Assembly (NCBI GenBank): GCA_018971455.1
Contig: JAGXAV010000103.1
Coordinates: forward strand, 1 to 7,015
Direction of reading: 5' to 3'
DNA from: Rhodospirillales bacterium
GTDB lineage: Bacteria > Pseudomonadota > Alphaproteobacteria > Acetobacterales > Acetobacteraceae
DNA: 7,015 nt
Shown: positions 1-6,614 of the stretch, piece after piece
Position numbering within the stretch: position 1 is the first letter of the stretch
Layout: each line of letters starts with the position of its first letter
Position numbers and translations under genes: made by a program
The notes under the pieces: generated by a model
Database searches by the model: none
Seen by the model: only the letters and a program-made list of their open reading frames with translations
Told to the model about the DNA's origin: nothing

Positions 1-1692
1 CGCGAGGAAGAGGCGCGTGTCGGTGGAAATTCCCGCAAGCGCCACCGGGGCGGAGAAGCCGCGCAGCAGGGACGGCACCGGCGCCTCGGCCACATCGGTA
101 AAGACGAAGCTCTGCTCGGCCTCTGTCAGGAGCAGGAGGCGCGTGCCCGCCTGCGTCGCGCCATCCAGCGTGGCCGCCATCTCGCGGCCGGCACCGTCGA
201 GCAGCGCCATCGCCACGGGAATCGGCAAGGGTCTCTTGGTCGGCTGCTCCGGCGTCGGCGGGGTCGATTGGCGAAGGGTCAGCGTGTAGCGGCGGCCTTG
301 CGCATCGTAATGATCCTCGACGCGAAGCTCGGGCGTGCCGGATTGCGCGTACCAGGCGAGAAAGCCGCGCAGATCGACGCCCGAGCCATCCTGCAATGCG
401 GCAACGAAATCCTCGATGGTGACGGCCTGGTTGTCATGGCGGGCGAAATACAGATCCATCCCCTTGCGGAAACCCTGAGCGCCCATCAGCGTGTGCATCA
501 TGCGCACGATCTCGGCACCCTTCTGATAGACGGTCGCGGTGTAGAAATTGTCGATCGCCATGTAGCTGTCCGGGCGCACCGGATGGGCGAGCGGGCCGGC
601 ATCCTCGGGAAACTGTCCGGCGCGCAGGACGCGCACATCGCCCAGCCGCTTGACGGCGGCACTGCCCTGGTCGGCGGAGAATTGCTGGTCGCGAAAGACC
701 GTGAGCCCCTCTTTCAGCGAGAGCTGAAACCAGTCCCGGCAGGTGATGCGGTTGCCGGTCCAGTTGTGGAAATACTCGTGCGCAATGACCGATTCGATTC
801 CCTGATAATCGCCATCCGTCGCGGTATCCGGCCGCGCCAGGACGTATTTGGTGTTGAAGACGTTGAGGCCCTTGTTCTCCATCGCGCCCATGTTGAAATC
901 CGACACGGCGGCGATGTTGAAGATGTCGAGATCATATTCGCGGCCATAGACCTCCTCGTCCCAGCGCATCGAGGCCTTGAGCGAGCGCATGGCGTGCGCG
1001 CAGCGATCGGCATCCGCGGCGCGCACCCAGATCGCGAGATCGACGTCGCGCCCGGACTGCGTGGTGAAGCGGTCGCGCACCGCGACGAGGTCGCCGGCGA
1101 CGACGGCAAAGAGATAGGCGGGCTTGGGATGCGGGTCCGTCCATGTCGCCCAGTGGCGCGTGCCGTCCTGGCCCTGCGCGGTCAGGTTGCCGTTGGAGAG
1201 CAGAACCGGCACCGTGGCGCGCGGCGCGGAAATCGTCGTCGTGAAGCGCGCCATCACATCCGGGCGATCGGGGAAATAGGTGATCCGCCGGAAGCCCTCC
1301 GCCTCGCACTGGGTGAAATAATTGCCGCCCGAGAGATACAGGCCACTGAGTTCCGAGTTGGCGGCCGGCGAGATTTCGACCTCGATCTCCAATTCGCCGG
1401 CATCCGGCATGTCGGCGATGGCGAGCGCGCCATCGGCCTCGATGCGATAGCGATTGGTGCTGAGTGCTGCGCCGTCGAGACGGAGCGCGCGAAGGATGAG
1501 CGCCTCGCCATCCAGGCGCAGCGGCTCGTTGCCGGGCGAGGCCGGATTGCGCCGCAGCGCGAGGCGCGAGCGCACCCGCGTCGCCTGGGGGTCGAGGTCG
1601 AAGCGCAGATCGACGCGGTCCACCAGATAGGCAGGCGGCCGGTAATCGCCGCGGCGAGTGGTGTGCGGGACGGCGTGATCGCTGTCAGGCAT
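1..1692 (-). CDS. pepN: Aminopeptidase N (M1 family), 3' end cut by window edge
   Basis: This gene encodes a zinc metallo-aminopeptidase that removes N-terminal residues from peptides in the cytosol. The frame is open from ATG at 1692 to base 1 (564 codons); the family is usually about 870-890 residues, so roughly the last third lies outside the window. Visible active-site elements are TQCEAEGFR with Q128 and E130 (substrate N-terminus binding), GAMEN at 269-273, and zinc ligands H305, H309 and E328 in HEYFHNW and LSLKEGLT, with E306 as catalytic base. Y389 in VYQKGAE is the transition-state tyrosine. All sit about 8-9 residues later than in E. coli PepN. The visible end (VPSLLRGFSAPV) matches the linker before the C-terminal helical domain. 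The start follows the kinase stop by 29 bp and has GAGGT 11 nt upstream (1704-1708). It is probably the last gene seen of a three-gene operon. Family assignment is very secure. Confidence 0.96.
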   Translation of the reverse strand, partial: MPDSDHAVPHTTRRGDYRPPAYLVDRVDLRFDLDPQATRVRSRLALRRNPASPGNEPLRLDGEALILRALRLDGAALSTNRYRIEADGALAIADMPDAGELEIEVEISPAANSELSGLYLSGGNYFTQCEAEGFRRITYFPDRPDVMARFTTTISAPRATVPVLLSNGNLTAQGQDGTRHWATWTDPHPKPAYLFAVVAGDLVAVRDRFTTQSGRDVDLAIWVRAADADRCAHAMRSLKASMRWDEEVYGREYDLDIFNIAAVSDFNMGAMENKGLNVFNTKYVLARPDTATDGDYQGIESVIAHEYFHNWTGNRITCRDWFQLSLKEGLTVFRDQQFSADQGSAAVKRLGDVRVLRAGQFPEDAGPLAHPVRPDSYMAIDNFYTATVYQKGAEIVRMMHTLMGAQGFRKGMDLYFARHDNQAVTIEDFVAALQDGSGVDLRGFLAWYAQSGTPELRVEDHYDAQGRRYTLTLRQSTPPTPEQPTKRPLPIPVAMALLDGAGREMAATLDGATQAGTRLLLLTEAEQSFVFTDVAEAPVPSLLRGFSAPVALAGISTDTRLFLA

Positions 1693-1721
1693 GGCGGCGC
1701 AGGACCTCGTGGTGGAGTGGG

Positions 1722-3086
1722 TTATTTGTCGGCCGTGGCGGGCAGCCAGACGGTGAAGCTCGCGCCGCTGCCGGCATCGCTGTCGATGGCGAGCTGGCCG
1801 CGATGGTGGTTGACGATGTGCTTGACGATGGCAAGGCCGAGGCCGGTGCCGCCGGCGGCGCGCGAACGCCCCTGATCGACCCGATAGAAGCGCTCGGTCA
1901 GCCGCGGCACATGGGCGCGCGGAATCCCCGGCCCGTCATCGGTGACGGCCAGGGTCACCCCCGGCCGCGCGGGCCACCGCCCGCCCGCCGCCGCGGCGAC
2001 GGACAGCCGCACGACCCCTTCGTCCCGGCCATATTTGATGGCGTTGTCGAGCAGGTTGCCGAGCACCTGGGCCAGCTGGTCGGCATCGGCGGGAATCGTG
2101 CCGAGGTCGCCGGCGATGGCCAGCTCCAGGCGCTGGCGGCGGGCGGCGATGCGCGGCTCGAACCCGGCGGCGATGCGTTCGGCGAGGGCCGCGACATCGA
2201 CCGGCTCGGAGGGCGCCTGGTGCTCCACCAGCTCGATGCGCGAGAGGCTGAGCAGATCGTCGATCAGCCGGTTCATCCGCTCGGCCTGCTCGTCCATGAT
2301 GGCGAGGAAGCGTTGCTGCGCCGGCGGGTCGTCCGCGGCGGGGCCGCGCAGCGTGGCGATGAAGCCGATCAGGCTGGCCAGCGGCGTGCGCAGCTCGTGG
2401 CTCGCATTGGCGACGAAATCGGCGCGCATCCGCTCCACCGCCCGCTCGCGCGTGCGGTCGGACAGCACCAGCAGCGCCTGGCCGCCATCGGCCAGCGCCG
2501 GGTCGAGATAGATCGCCATGGCCTGCACCGCGCGCGCCACCGGAACGGGCAGATCGATTTCCGCCACCTCGCTGCCGCGGTGGCGCCAGGCGGCCTCGAT
2601 GGCCGCGCGCAGATCGGGGTGGCGCAGCACGGCGGCGATGTCGGCGCCGAAGGCGGCGCGGGCGGCGGCGTTGGCGCGCAGCACGGCGCGGTCGGGCCCG
2701 AGCACCAGCAGCGGGTCGGGCAGGCGCTCGATGATCGCCTCGCTGGCGCGCAGCCCTTCGCCCAGCCGGGTGGCGCGGCTGGCCTGCGCGCGGGCGAGGC
2801 GCTCCATGGTCCGCGCGAGGCGCGCCATCGCCGGCAGGGCGGGAGCCGCGGCGGCGCGGGCAACGCCGGGCAGGTTCTCGTGGCTGGCCTGGCGCAGCGT
2901 CTCGGCGAGCAGCTCGACGTCGCGCGCCCACAGGACGGCCAGCGCCAGCGCCGCCAGCAGCACCGCGGCCATGGCGAGCAGCGCCGGCAGGCCCGCGGCG
3001 GCGCCGGTCAGCACCAGGGCGGCGAGGCCGGCAAGCGGCACGAAGGCCATGGCCAGCGCCGCCCCGAGCAGCAGCGCCAGGCGCAT
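1722..3086 (-). CDS. phoR: PhoR-type membrane sensor histidine kinase
   Basis: This is a 454-residue two-component histidine kinase. Two hydrophobic segments (about 5-27 and 32-53) anchor it with almost no periplasmic loop, as in PhoR. A PAS-like segment (about 116-205, starting IIERLPDPLLVLG) precedes the HisKA domain with phospho-acceptor H230 in NASHELRTPL. The ATPase domain shows the N box (NLLDNAIKYG, 344-353), G1 (DDGPGIP, 383-389), F box (ERFYR, 398-402) and G2 (GGTGLGLAIVKH, 412-423), so all catalytic boxes are intact. The architecture fits PhoR, which controls the phosphate regulon by phosphorylating PhoB, but no phoB, phoU or pst gene is in the window, so the phosphate role is inferred. 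Its ATG shares one base with the TGA of the upstream lipoprotein gene (TGATG). No Shine-Dalgarno is visible, which suggests translational coupling. It could be a different PAS kinase of the same subfamily. Confidence 0.85.
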   Translation of the reverse strand: MRLALLLGAALAMAFVPLAGLAALVLTGAAAGLPALLAMAAVLLAALALAVLWARDVELLAETLRQASHENLPGVARAAAAPALPAMARLARTMERLARAQASRATRLGEGLRASEAIIERLPDPLLVLGPDRAVLRANAAARAAFGADIAAVLRHPDLRAAIEAAWRHRGSEVAEIDLPVPVARAVQAMAIYLDPALADGGQALLVLSDRTRERAVERMRADFVANASHELRTPLASLIGFIATLRGPAADDPPAQQRFLAIMDEQAERMNRLIDDLLSLSRIELVEHQAPSEPVDVAALAERIAAGFEPRIAARRQRLELAIAGDLGTIPADADQLAQVLGNLLDNAIKYGRDEGVVRLSVAAAAGGRWPARPGVTLAVTDDGPGIPRAHVPRLTERFYRVDQGRSRAAGGTGLGLAIVKHIVNHHRGQLAIDSDAGSGASFTVWLPATADK

Positions 3087-4354
3087 CAGATGCCCGGGGC
3101 GGAAAGGTTGTCGGGGGCCGGCTCGATCATCTGCGGCCCGCCGCGCTGCAACTCGAACAATGCGAGGCCGCGGCGCACCGTGCCGTCGGTGCGCAGCGCC
3201 AGCAGGCCGTCAACGCCGGCGAAGCCGTCCGGGCGGCACAGCGCGGCGGCGGAATAGCCGGCCCCGCCGGCGGACGGCGCCAGCACGCGCGCGATCGCCG
3301 CGGCGTCATGGGCGAAATCGGCGATGCCGGGCGCCGGCGCGCCGGTTGCGGCGGTGAATTTCTGATCGAAATCCGCCCGCGCGGCCGGGTCGGGCGCGGC
3401 GAAGACCGCCCCGGTCAGGCTGGTCGCCCCGCGCGCGACCGGCGATGCCCACAGGGCCGGGCCGAGCACGCGCACCTGCGGCGGGTTGAGGTCGTAATAG
3501 GGCAGCAGGGTCGCCAGCGCGCCCAGCGAGTCGCCGGTGGCGGCCAGCAGCAGCGCGTCGAACGGCGCCGGCGGAATGGCGTGGCGGGCCAGTTCGGCGG
3601 CGCGCCTGCGTCCGGCCACCGTGTGCTGGTTGCGCGCCGCGCGGATTTCGGCGTCGATCGGGCCGCGGCGGCCGGCATAGTCGGAGATGTCGCGCATCGC
3701 CGCATTCATCGCCGCCATGCCGGGCGCGTAGCTGCGCATCGTCGGCGGCGGCAGCCCGGCCTCGGCCACCGCCTGCACCAGGGCGCTGCCCATTGCACTG
3801 CCGAACTGTGACTCGGGCAGCACCGCGGCGAAGCGCGATCGGCCCTGGGCGGTCATCGCCCCCACCATCCGGCGCACCTGCTGGGCCGGGGTGATGCCAA
3901 GCACCCACACGCCGGGGTGGGCCTGCGCGGGATCATTGGTGAAGGCCAGCAACGGCACGCCGGCCTGGCGCGCCGGCCCTGCGGCGCCCTGCGTCTCGCC
4001 TGCGGTCAGCGGGCCGATCAGGATCCCGGCCCCGGCGGCGATCGCGGCGGAGGCGGCGGCGGCGGCGCCGGCGGGGGTGCCGCCGGTGTCGCGCACATCG
4101 AGGCGCGGCCCGCCGGCAAGCGCCAGCTTCGCGGCGGCGACCAGCGCCGGCCCGAGGGCGGCGTTCGGGCCGGAGAGGGGGGCGAGGATGGCAATGCCCT
4201 GCCCGGCCGGCACCGCCTCGGAGGGTGCGGGCAGGCCGCCCGATCCGGCCGGACCGGCGCCGCCCAGGGCCATCGGGCCGCCACCCTGATAGGCGCCAGC
4301 GCAGCCACCCAATGCTAGGGTGGTGGCGAGGAGCACGAATGCACGACGAAACAT
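3086..4354 (-). CDS. LpoA-like lipoprotein, periplasmic binding protein type 1 fold (penicillin-binding protein activator)
   Basis: This is a 422-residue predicted lipoprotein. A short signal peptide (MFRRAFVLLATTLALGG) ends in the lipobox LGGC with lipidated C18. A Gly/Ala/Pro-rich linker (19-50) leads into a Leu/Ile/Val-binding-type fold beginning IAILAPLSGPNAALG (54-68). Further strand-like landmarks are GILIGPLTAGET (110-121), VPLLAFTND (133-141), FAAVLPESQFG (175-185) and FDALLLAATG (265-274). Such proteins beside rsmI are generally annotated as penicillin-binding-protein activators; in enterics LpoA stimulates PBP1A from the outer membrane. That function is inferred here, and an ABC-type amino-acid-binding protein is the alternative. 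I chose ATG 4354 because GGAGG sits 8 nt upstream and the lipobox is then correctly placed; a 25-codon longer frame from 4429 lacks both. L13 and L15 use CTA and TTG, rare in so GC-rich a gene. A GCC repeat encodes alanines around 97-105. Confidence 0.8.
   Translation of the reverse strand: MFRRAFVLLATTLALGGCAGAYQGGGPMALGGAGPAGSGGLPAPSEAVPAGQGIAILAPLSGPNAALGPALVAAAKLALAGGPRLDVRDTGGTPAGAAAAASAAIAAGAGILIGPLTAGETQGAAGPARQAGVPLLAFTNDPAQAHPGVWVLGITPAQQVRRMVGAMTAQGRSRFAAVLPESQFGSAMGSALVQAVAEAGLPPPTMRSYAPGMAAMNAAMRDISDYAGRRGPIDAEIRAARNQHTVAGRRRAAELARHAIPPAPFDALLLAATGDSLGALATLLPYYDLNPPQVRVLGPALWASPVARGATSLTGAVFAAPDPAARADFDQKFTAATGAPAPGIADFAHDAAAIARVLAPSAGGAGYSAAALCRPDGFAGVDGLLALRTDGTVRRGLALFELQRGGPQMIEPAPDNLSAPGI
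4305..4323. repeat. Perfect 6-bp dyad (CCACCC-N7-GGGTGG) upstream of rsmI
   Basis: CCACCC (4305-4310) and GGGTGG (4318-4323) are exact reverse complements around a 7-bp spacer, AATGCTA. The spacer is unusually AT-rich for this window. The dyad ends 15 bp before the rsmI ATG and lies inside the signal-peptide and lipobox codons of the divergent lipoprotein gene. The segment 4313-4321 (TGC then TAGGGT) weakly resembles an extended -10 element on the plus strand, but no -35 match is seen. It could be an operator, an RNA hairpin, or chance within GC-rich coding DNA. Confidence 0.3.
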
Positions 4355-4367
4355 GCGACCATCCTCC
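4328..4367. promoter_or_regulatory. Head-to-head overlapping translation starts of rsmI and the lipoprotein gene
   Basis: On the plus strand GAGGAG (4328-4333) is 5 nt before ATG 4339 of rsmI. On the minus strand GGAGG (4363-4367) is 8 nt before ATG 4354 of the lipoprotein gene. Each ribosome-binding site therefore lies inside the coding region of the other gene, and the two coding regions overlap by 16 bp. Both Shine-Dalgarno matches are strong and well spaced, which is the reason for preferring these starts. Each promoter must lie inside the opposite gene, and the two mRNAs should have complementary 5' ends. Confidence 0.65.
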
Positions 4368-5241
4368 GGTGCAGCCGGCGGTGCGGATCTCGGCGCCGCC
4401 GGATGGACTTGTGCTGGTTTCAACGCCAATCGGCAACCTCGGCGATATCAGCCCGCGCGCGGTCGCCGCCCTGCGCGCGGCCGAGCTGATCCTTTGCGAG
4501 GATAGCCGCGTCACCGCCCGGCTCTGCCAGGCCTGGGACATTCCCACCCGGCGGATGCCCCTGCACGAGCACAACGAGGATGCGCGCATCGCGCAGGTGC
4601 TGGCCCTGCTGCGTGCCGGCAAGCGGGTGGCGCTGGTGTCCGATGCCGGCACGCCGCTGGTCTCCGACCCCGGCTACCGCCTGGTGCGCGCGGTGCTGGC
4701 GGAGGGCCTGCCGGTCGGCGGCATTCCCGGGGCCAATGCGGCGCTCCTCGCGCTGACGCTGTCCGGCCTGCCGCCCCATCCCTTCCTCTTCATCGGCTTC
4801 CCGCCGCCGCGCCCGGCCGCCCGCCGTGCCGCCTTCGCGGCCCTTCGGGCCGCCGAGCGCGCCGGGCTCGTGGCCACGCTGATCTGCTACGAGGCGCCGC
4901 ACCGCCTGGCCGAGACGCTCGCCGACATGGCGCACAGCTTCGGCGACCGGCCCGCCGCCGTCGCCCGCGAACTCACCAAGCGCTTCGAGGAGGTGCGCCG
5001 CGGCCCGCTCGGCGTGCTCGCCGCCCATTATGCCGCGACCCCGGCGCGCGGCGAGATCACCGTGCTGGTCGGCCCCGCGCCCGCCGAGGCGCAGGACGAG
5101 GACGACCTCGACGCCCGCCTGCGCGCGGCGCTGGCCGGCCACAGCCTGAAACAGGCCGTCGCCACCGTCACCGCGGCGACCGGCCTGCCGCGCAAGCAGG
5201 TCTATGCGCGCGCCCTGGCGCTCACCCCGGCGGATCCGTGA
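4339..5241 (+). CDS. rsmI: 16S rRNA (cytidine(1402)-2'-O)-methyltransferase RsmI
   Basis: RsmI uses S-adenosylmethionine to methylate the 2'-O ribose of C1402 in 16S rRNA, near the decoding centre on the 30S subunit. The 300-residue protein belongs to the tetrapyrrole-methylase (TP_methylase) superfamily and is close to the usual length of about 280-290. Signatures in order are STPIGNLGDISPRA (28-41), CEDSR (53-57), VSDAGTPLVSDPG (100-112), GIPGANA (128-134), FIGFPP (151-156), YEAPHR (184-189) and ELTKRFEEVRRG (211-222). The C-terminal segment, SLKQAVATVTAATGLPRKQVYA (269-290), is the usual small helical tail. GAGGAG lies 5 nt before the chosen ATG; the frame stays open upstream to 4225, but that part lies within the lipoprotein gene and is not RsmI-like. 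GTG 4381 would avoid the head-to-head overlap but lacks a good Shine-Dalgarno. The first 23 or so residues are unconserved. Confidence 0.95.
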   Translation: MHDETCDHPPVQPAVRISAPPDGLVLVSTPIGNLGDISPRAVAALRAAELILCEDSRVTARLCQAWDIPTRRMPLHEHNEDARIAQVLALLRAGKRVALVSDAGTPLVSDPGYRLVRAVLAEGLPVGGIPGANAALLALTLSGLPPHPFLFIGFPPPRPAARRAAFAALRAAERAGLVATLICYEAPHRLAETLADMAHSFGDRPAAVARELTKRFEEVRRGPLGVLAAHYAATPARGEITVLVGPAPAEAQDEDDLDARLRAALAGHSLKQAVATVTAATGLPRKQVYARALALTPADP

Positions 5242-5251
5242 CGCCCCGGCG

Positions 5252-6373
5252 CTATCCGAAGCTCACCGCCAGCACGGAGAAATCATCGTCGAGCGGACCG
5301 GGCCGCGCCGCCGCGCGGACCGCCCGGTAGAGCCGCTGCGGCTCGGACAGGCCGGGCATCGCGGGCTGCATCACGATCTGCCGCAGATCCTCGATCACCC
5401 AGGGCTCGCCGCTGGCGGCGATGATTTCGAAGGCGCCGTCGCTGAACACGAAGAGCCGGCTGTCCGGCGGAATCTCGGCGCGGCCAACGCCCCAGTTTCC
5501 GCGCGCCAGCAGCCCGATCGCCGGTCCCCGCAGCCAGAGCGGCTCGGGCGCCGCCGCGCCAGGCGCGACCAGGAAGGACGGATGGTGGCCGGCCGCGCAA
5601 TACAGCAGGGCGCGCGTCGATGGCTGATAGACGAAATACCACAGGGTCAGCATCAGCCCGTTATGTTCCTCCATCGGGAACATCGCGTTCAGGCCGGCCG
5701 CGACCTGCGCGGGGTCGCGGAAATCGACCGCGGGCAAGGCACGCCGGCGCAGGACGTTGGCGACATTGGCGGCGTGCATCGCCGAGCCGATGCCGTGGCC
5801 GGAGACATCGAGCACGAAGCCGGCGAAATGGTCGTCATCGAGGAACTGGTAGCCGAAGGCGTCGCCGCCAAGCTGCGAGGAGGGCACGAACCACCACTCG
5901 GTCTGCACCGGGCCGGTGGCGATCGGCGCCGGCAGGATGGCGCGCACGTAATCGGCCGCGCGCCGCAGCTCCGCGGCAAGCTCGGCCTCCTCCGCCACCT
6001 CGCGGCGGTCGCGCCGCTCGTAGCGCAGCTCGAACGTGCCGAGAGACAGCCGGCTGCCGTTGCGCAGCCGCATCGGCGCCACCACCCGCTCGCCGCTCAC
6101 GAAGGTGCCGTTGGTCGAGCCGAGATCGCTCAGCACGGCCCACTCGCCGTCCAGTTCGATCCGGCAATGGCGGCGCGAGATATCGGGTGCCGGGATCACC
6201 AGCTCGCTCGGCGCCTGCCGCCCGATGGTCAGCCCGGCGGCATCGATCGCCACCCGCCGCAACGCCTCGCCCTCGCCATAGGCGATGAAATGACCCACGG
6301 CGACGGGCGGCGCGTGGCTGACCGGCGCGCGCAGCGTCATCGTCCGCTCGATGTCGTCGTCCCCGCCGATCAT
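5252..6373 (-). CDS. FHA domain - SpoIIE/RsbU-type PP2C serine phosphatase fusion
   Basis: This is a 373-residue soluble protein without signal peptide or membrane segments. An N-terminal FHA domain (about 28-118) keeps its phosphothreonine-binding residues: GR (51-52), SRRH (66-69) and STNG (86-89). A charged, probably coiled-coil linker (120-145) leads to a SpoIIE/RsbU-type PP2C domain (about 150-372). Putative metal ligands are D171 in LGGD, D189 in DVSGHG, D312 in SDGAFE and D364 in DDDF; AAGHHPSFL (260-268) and GPAIGLL (283-289) are also typical. In this family such phosphatases dephosphorylate STAS-domain antagonists in partner-switching circuits. The STAS gene transcribed divergently nearby is the obvious candidate substrate, by inference. 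GGAGGT (6378-6383) 4 nt upstream supports ATG 6373, although ATG 6340 is possible. It converges on rsmI with a 10-bp gap and no evident terminator. Domain calls are secure; substrate and input signal are not known. Confidence 0.92.
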   Translation of the reverse strand: MIGGDDDIERTMTLRAPVSHAPPVAVGHFIAYGEGEALRRVAIDAAGLTIGRQAPSELVIPAPDISRRHCRIELDGEWAVLSDLGSTNGTFVSGERVVAPMRLRNGSRLSLGTFELRYERRDRREVAEEAELAAELRRAADYVRAILPAPIATGPVQTEWWFVPSSQLGGDAFGYQFLDDDHFAGFVLDVSGHGIGSAMHAANVANVLRRRALPAVDFRDPAQVAAGLNAMFPMEEHNGLMLTLWYFVYQPSTRALLYCAAGHHPSFLVAPGAAAPEPLWLRGPAIGLLARGNWGVGRAEIPPDSRLFVFSDGAFEIIAASGEPWVIEDLRQIVMQPAMPGLSEPQRLYRAVRAAARPGPLDDDFSVLAVSFG

Positions 6374-6399
6374 CGCGACCTCCGCCTTCGTCAGCCGGC

Positions 6400-6407
6400 A
6401 TAATATC
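6400..6407 (-). promoter_or_regulatory. Candidate -10 region for the phosphatase gene
   Basis: The minus strand reads GATATTAT here, with TATTAT (4 of 6 matches to TATAAT) at 6405-6400 in an AT-rich patch. A start about 7 bp downstream would give a leader of about 20 nt carrying the GGAGGT site. A -35 element is not convincing: TTGCAA at 6420-6425 is only 14 bp away. This is a promoter candidate only. Confidence 0.35.
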
Positions 6408-6483
6408 GTGACCGGATTGTTGCAAGCGACCGATGGCGATCCGCGCCGTCGAGGTGATCGGCCCAGACATATGACAGTTTGAT

Positions 6484-6491
6484 GATATTAT
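6484..6491 (+). promoter_or_regulatory. Candidate -10 region for the STAS gene
   Basis: The plus strand reads GATATTAT, the same octamer found in inverted orientation at 6400-6407; TATTAT is at 6486-6491. No -35 match is visible at 16-18 bp upstream. If it is used, the STAS mRNA would have a leader of about 125 nt containing the hairpins described separately. The octamer is embedded in a near-palindrome, GATGATATTATC (6481-6492), so it could alternatively be a regulator site. Confidence 0.33.
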
Positions 6492-6507
6492 CGGGCAAGT
6501 TGGCATC

Positions 6508-6528
6508 GGTGCGGCGCGGCACCGCGCC
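6508..6528 (+). repeat. Two overlapping, mutually exclusive short hairpins
   Basis: GGTGC (6508-6512) can pair with GCACC (6519-6523) around the loop GGCGCG. Alternatively that loop, GGCGCG (6513-6518), can pair with CGCGCC (6523-6528) around GCAC. The second stem is six G-C pairs followed by TTT (6529-6531), a weak intrinsic-terminator shape. They lie in the predicted STAS leader. In GC-rich DNA such pairings also arise by chance. Confidence 0.3.
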
Positions 6529-6587
6529 TTTCGGGCATGCGTGCGGCTTGCGAGCGTGCCGGCGCGCTGGCAGTGTTTCGCCCCGCG

Positions 6588-6614
6588 CCGGTCGAATTTG
6601 ATTGGCCCGACCGG
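6588..6614 (+). promoter_or_regulatory. 7-bp dyad overlapping the STAS ribosome-binding site
   Basis: CCGGTCG (6588-6594) and CGACCGG (6608-6614) are exact reverse complements separated by 13 nt of AT-richer sequence. The right arm includes the first two bases of the Shine-Dalgarno GGAG (6613-6616) of the STAS gene. As RNA it could partly sequester the site; as DNA it could be an operator. It ends 9 bp before the ATG. Confidence 0.35.

Noticed and set aside
268..1875. Long plus-strand open frame of 535 codons opposite pepN
   Set aside because: It is antisense to a clear M1 aminopeptidase with intact motifs; long antisense frames are expected from the strong GC bias at third positions, and its translation is low-complexity and unlike any known family.
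1803..3257. Plus-strand open frame of 484 codons opposite the histidine kinase
   Set aside because: It is a mirror frame of the kinase, rich in Gly, Arg, Ala and Gln, with no domain signature and no credible ribosome-binding site.
4046..4070. GCC/GGC trinucleotide repeat as a phase-variable tract
   Set aside because: It is short, interrupted and in frame, encoding an alanine run; length changes would only add or remove alanines.
4225..4338. A 38-codon N-terminal extension of RsmI
   Set aside because: It is Arg/Pro-rich, lies inside the lipoprotein gene and has no similarity to RsmI; ATG 4339 has GAGGAG 5 nt upstream.
4355..4429. A 25-codon N-terminal extension of the lipoprotein
   Set aside because: The extension lies inside rsmI and would place charged and proline-rich residues before the signal peptide; ATG 4354 has GGAGG at good spacing and a proper lipobox.
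5242..5251. Terminator between the convergent rsmI and phosphatase genes
   Set aside because: The 10-bp gap and its flanks show only a weak 5-bp CGGAT/ATCCG pairing with a long loop and no T-run.
5204..6403. Plus-strand open frame of 399 codons opposite the phosphatase
   Set aside because: It overlaps the end of rsmI and lies antisense to the FHA-PP2C gene; its composition (Arg, His, Gly, Ala) is typical of a shadow frame.
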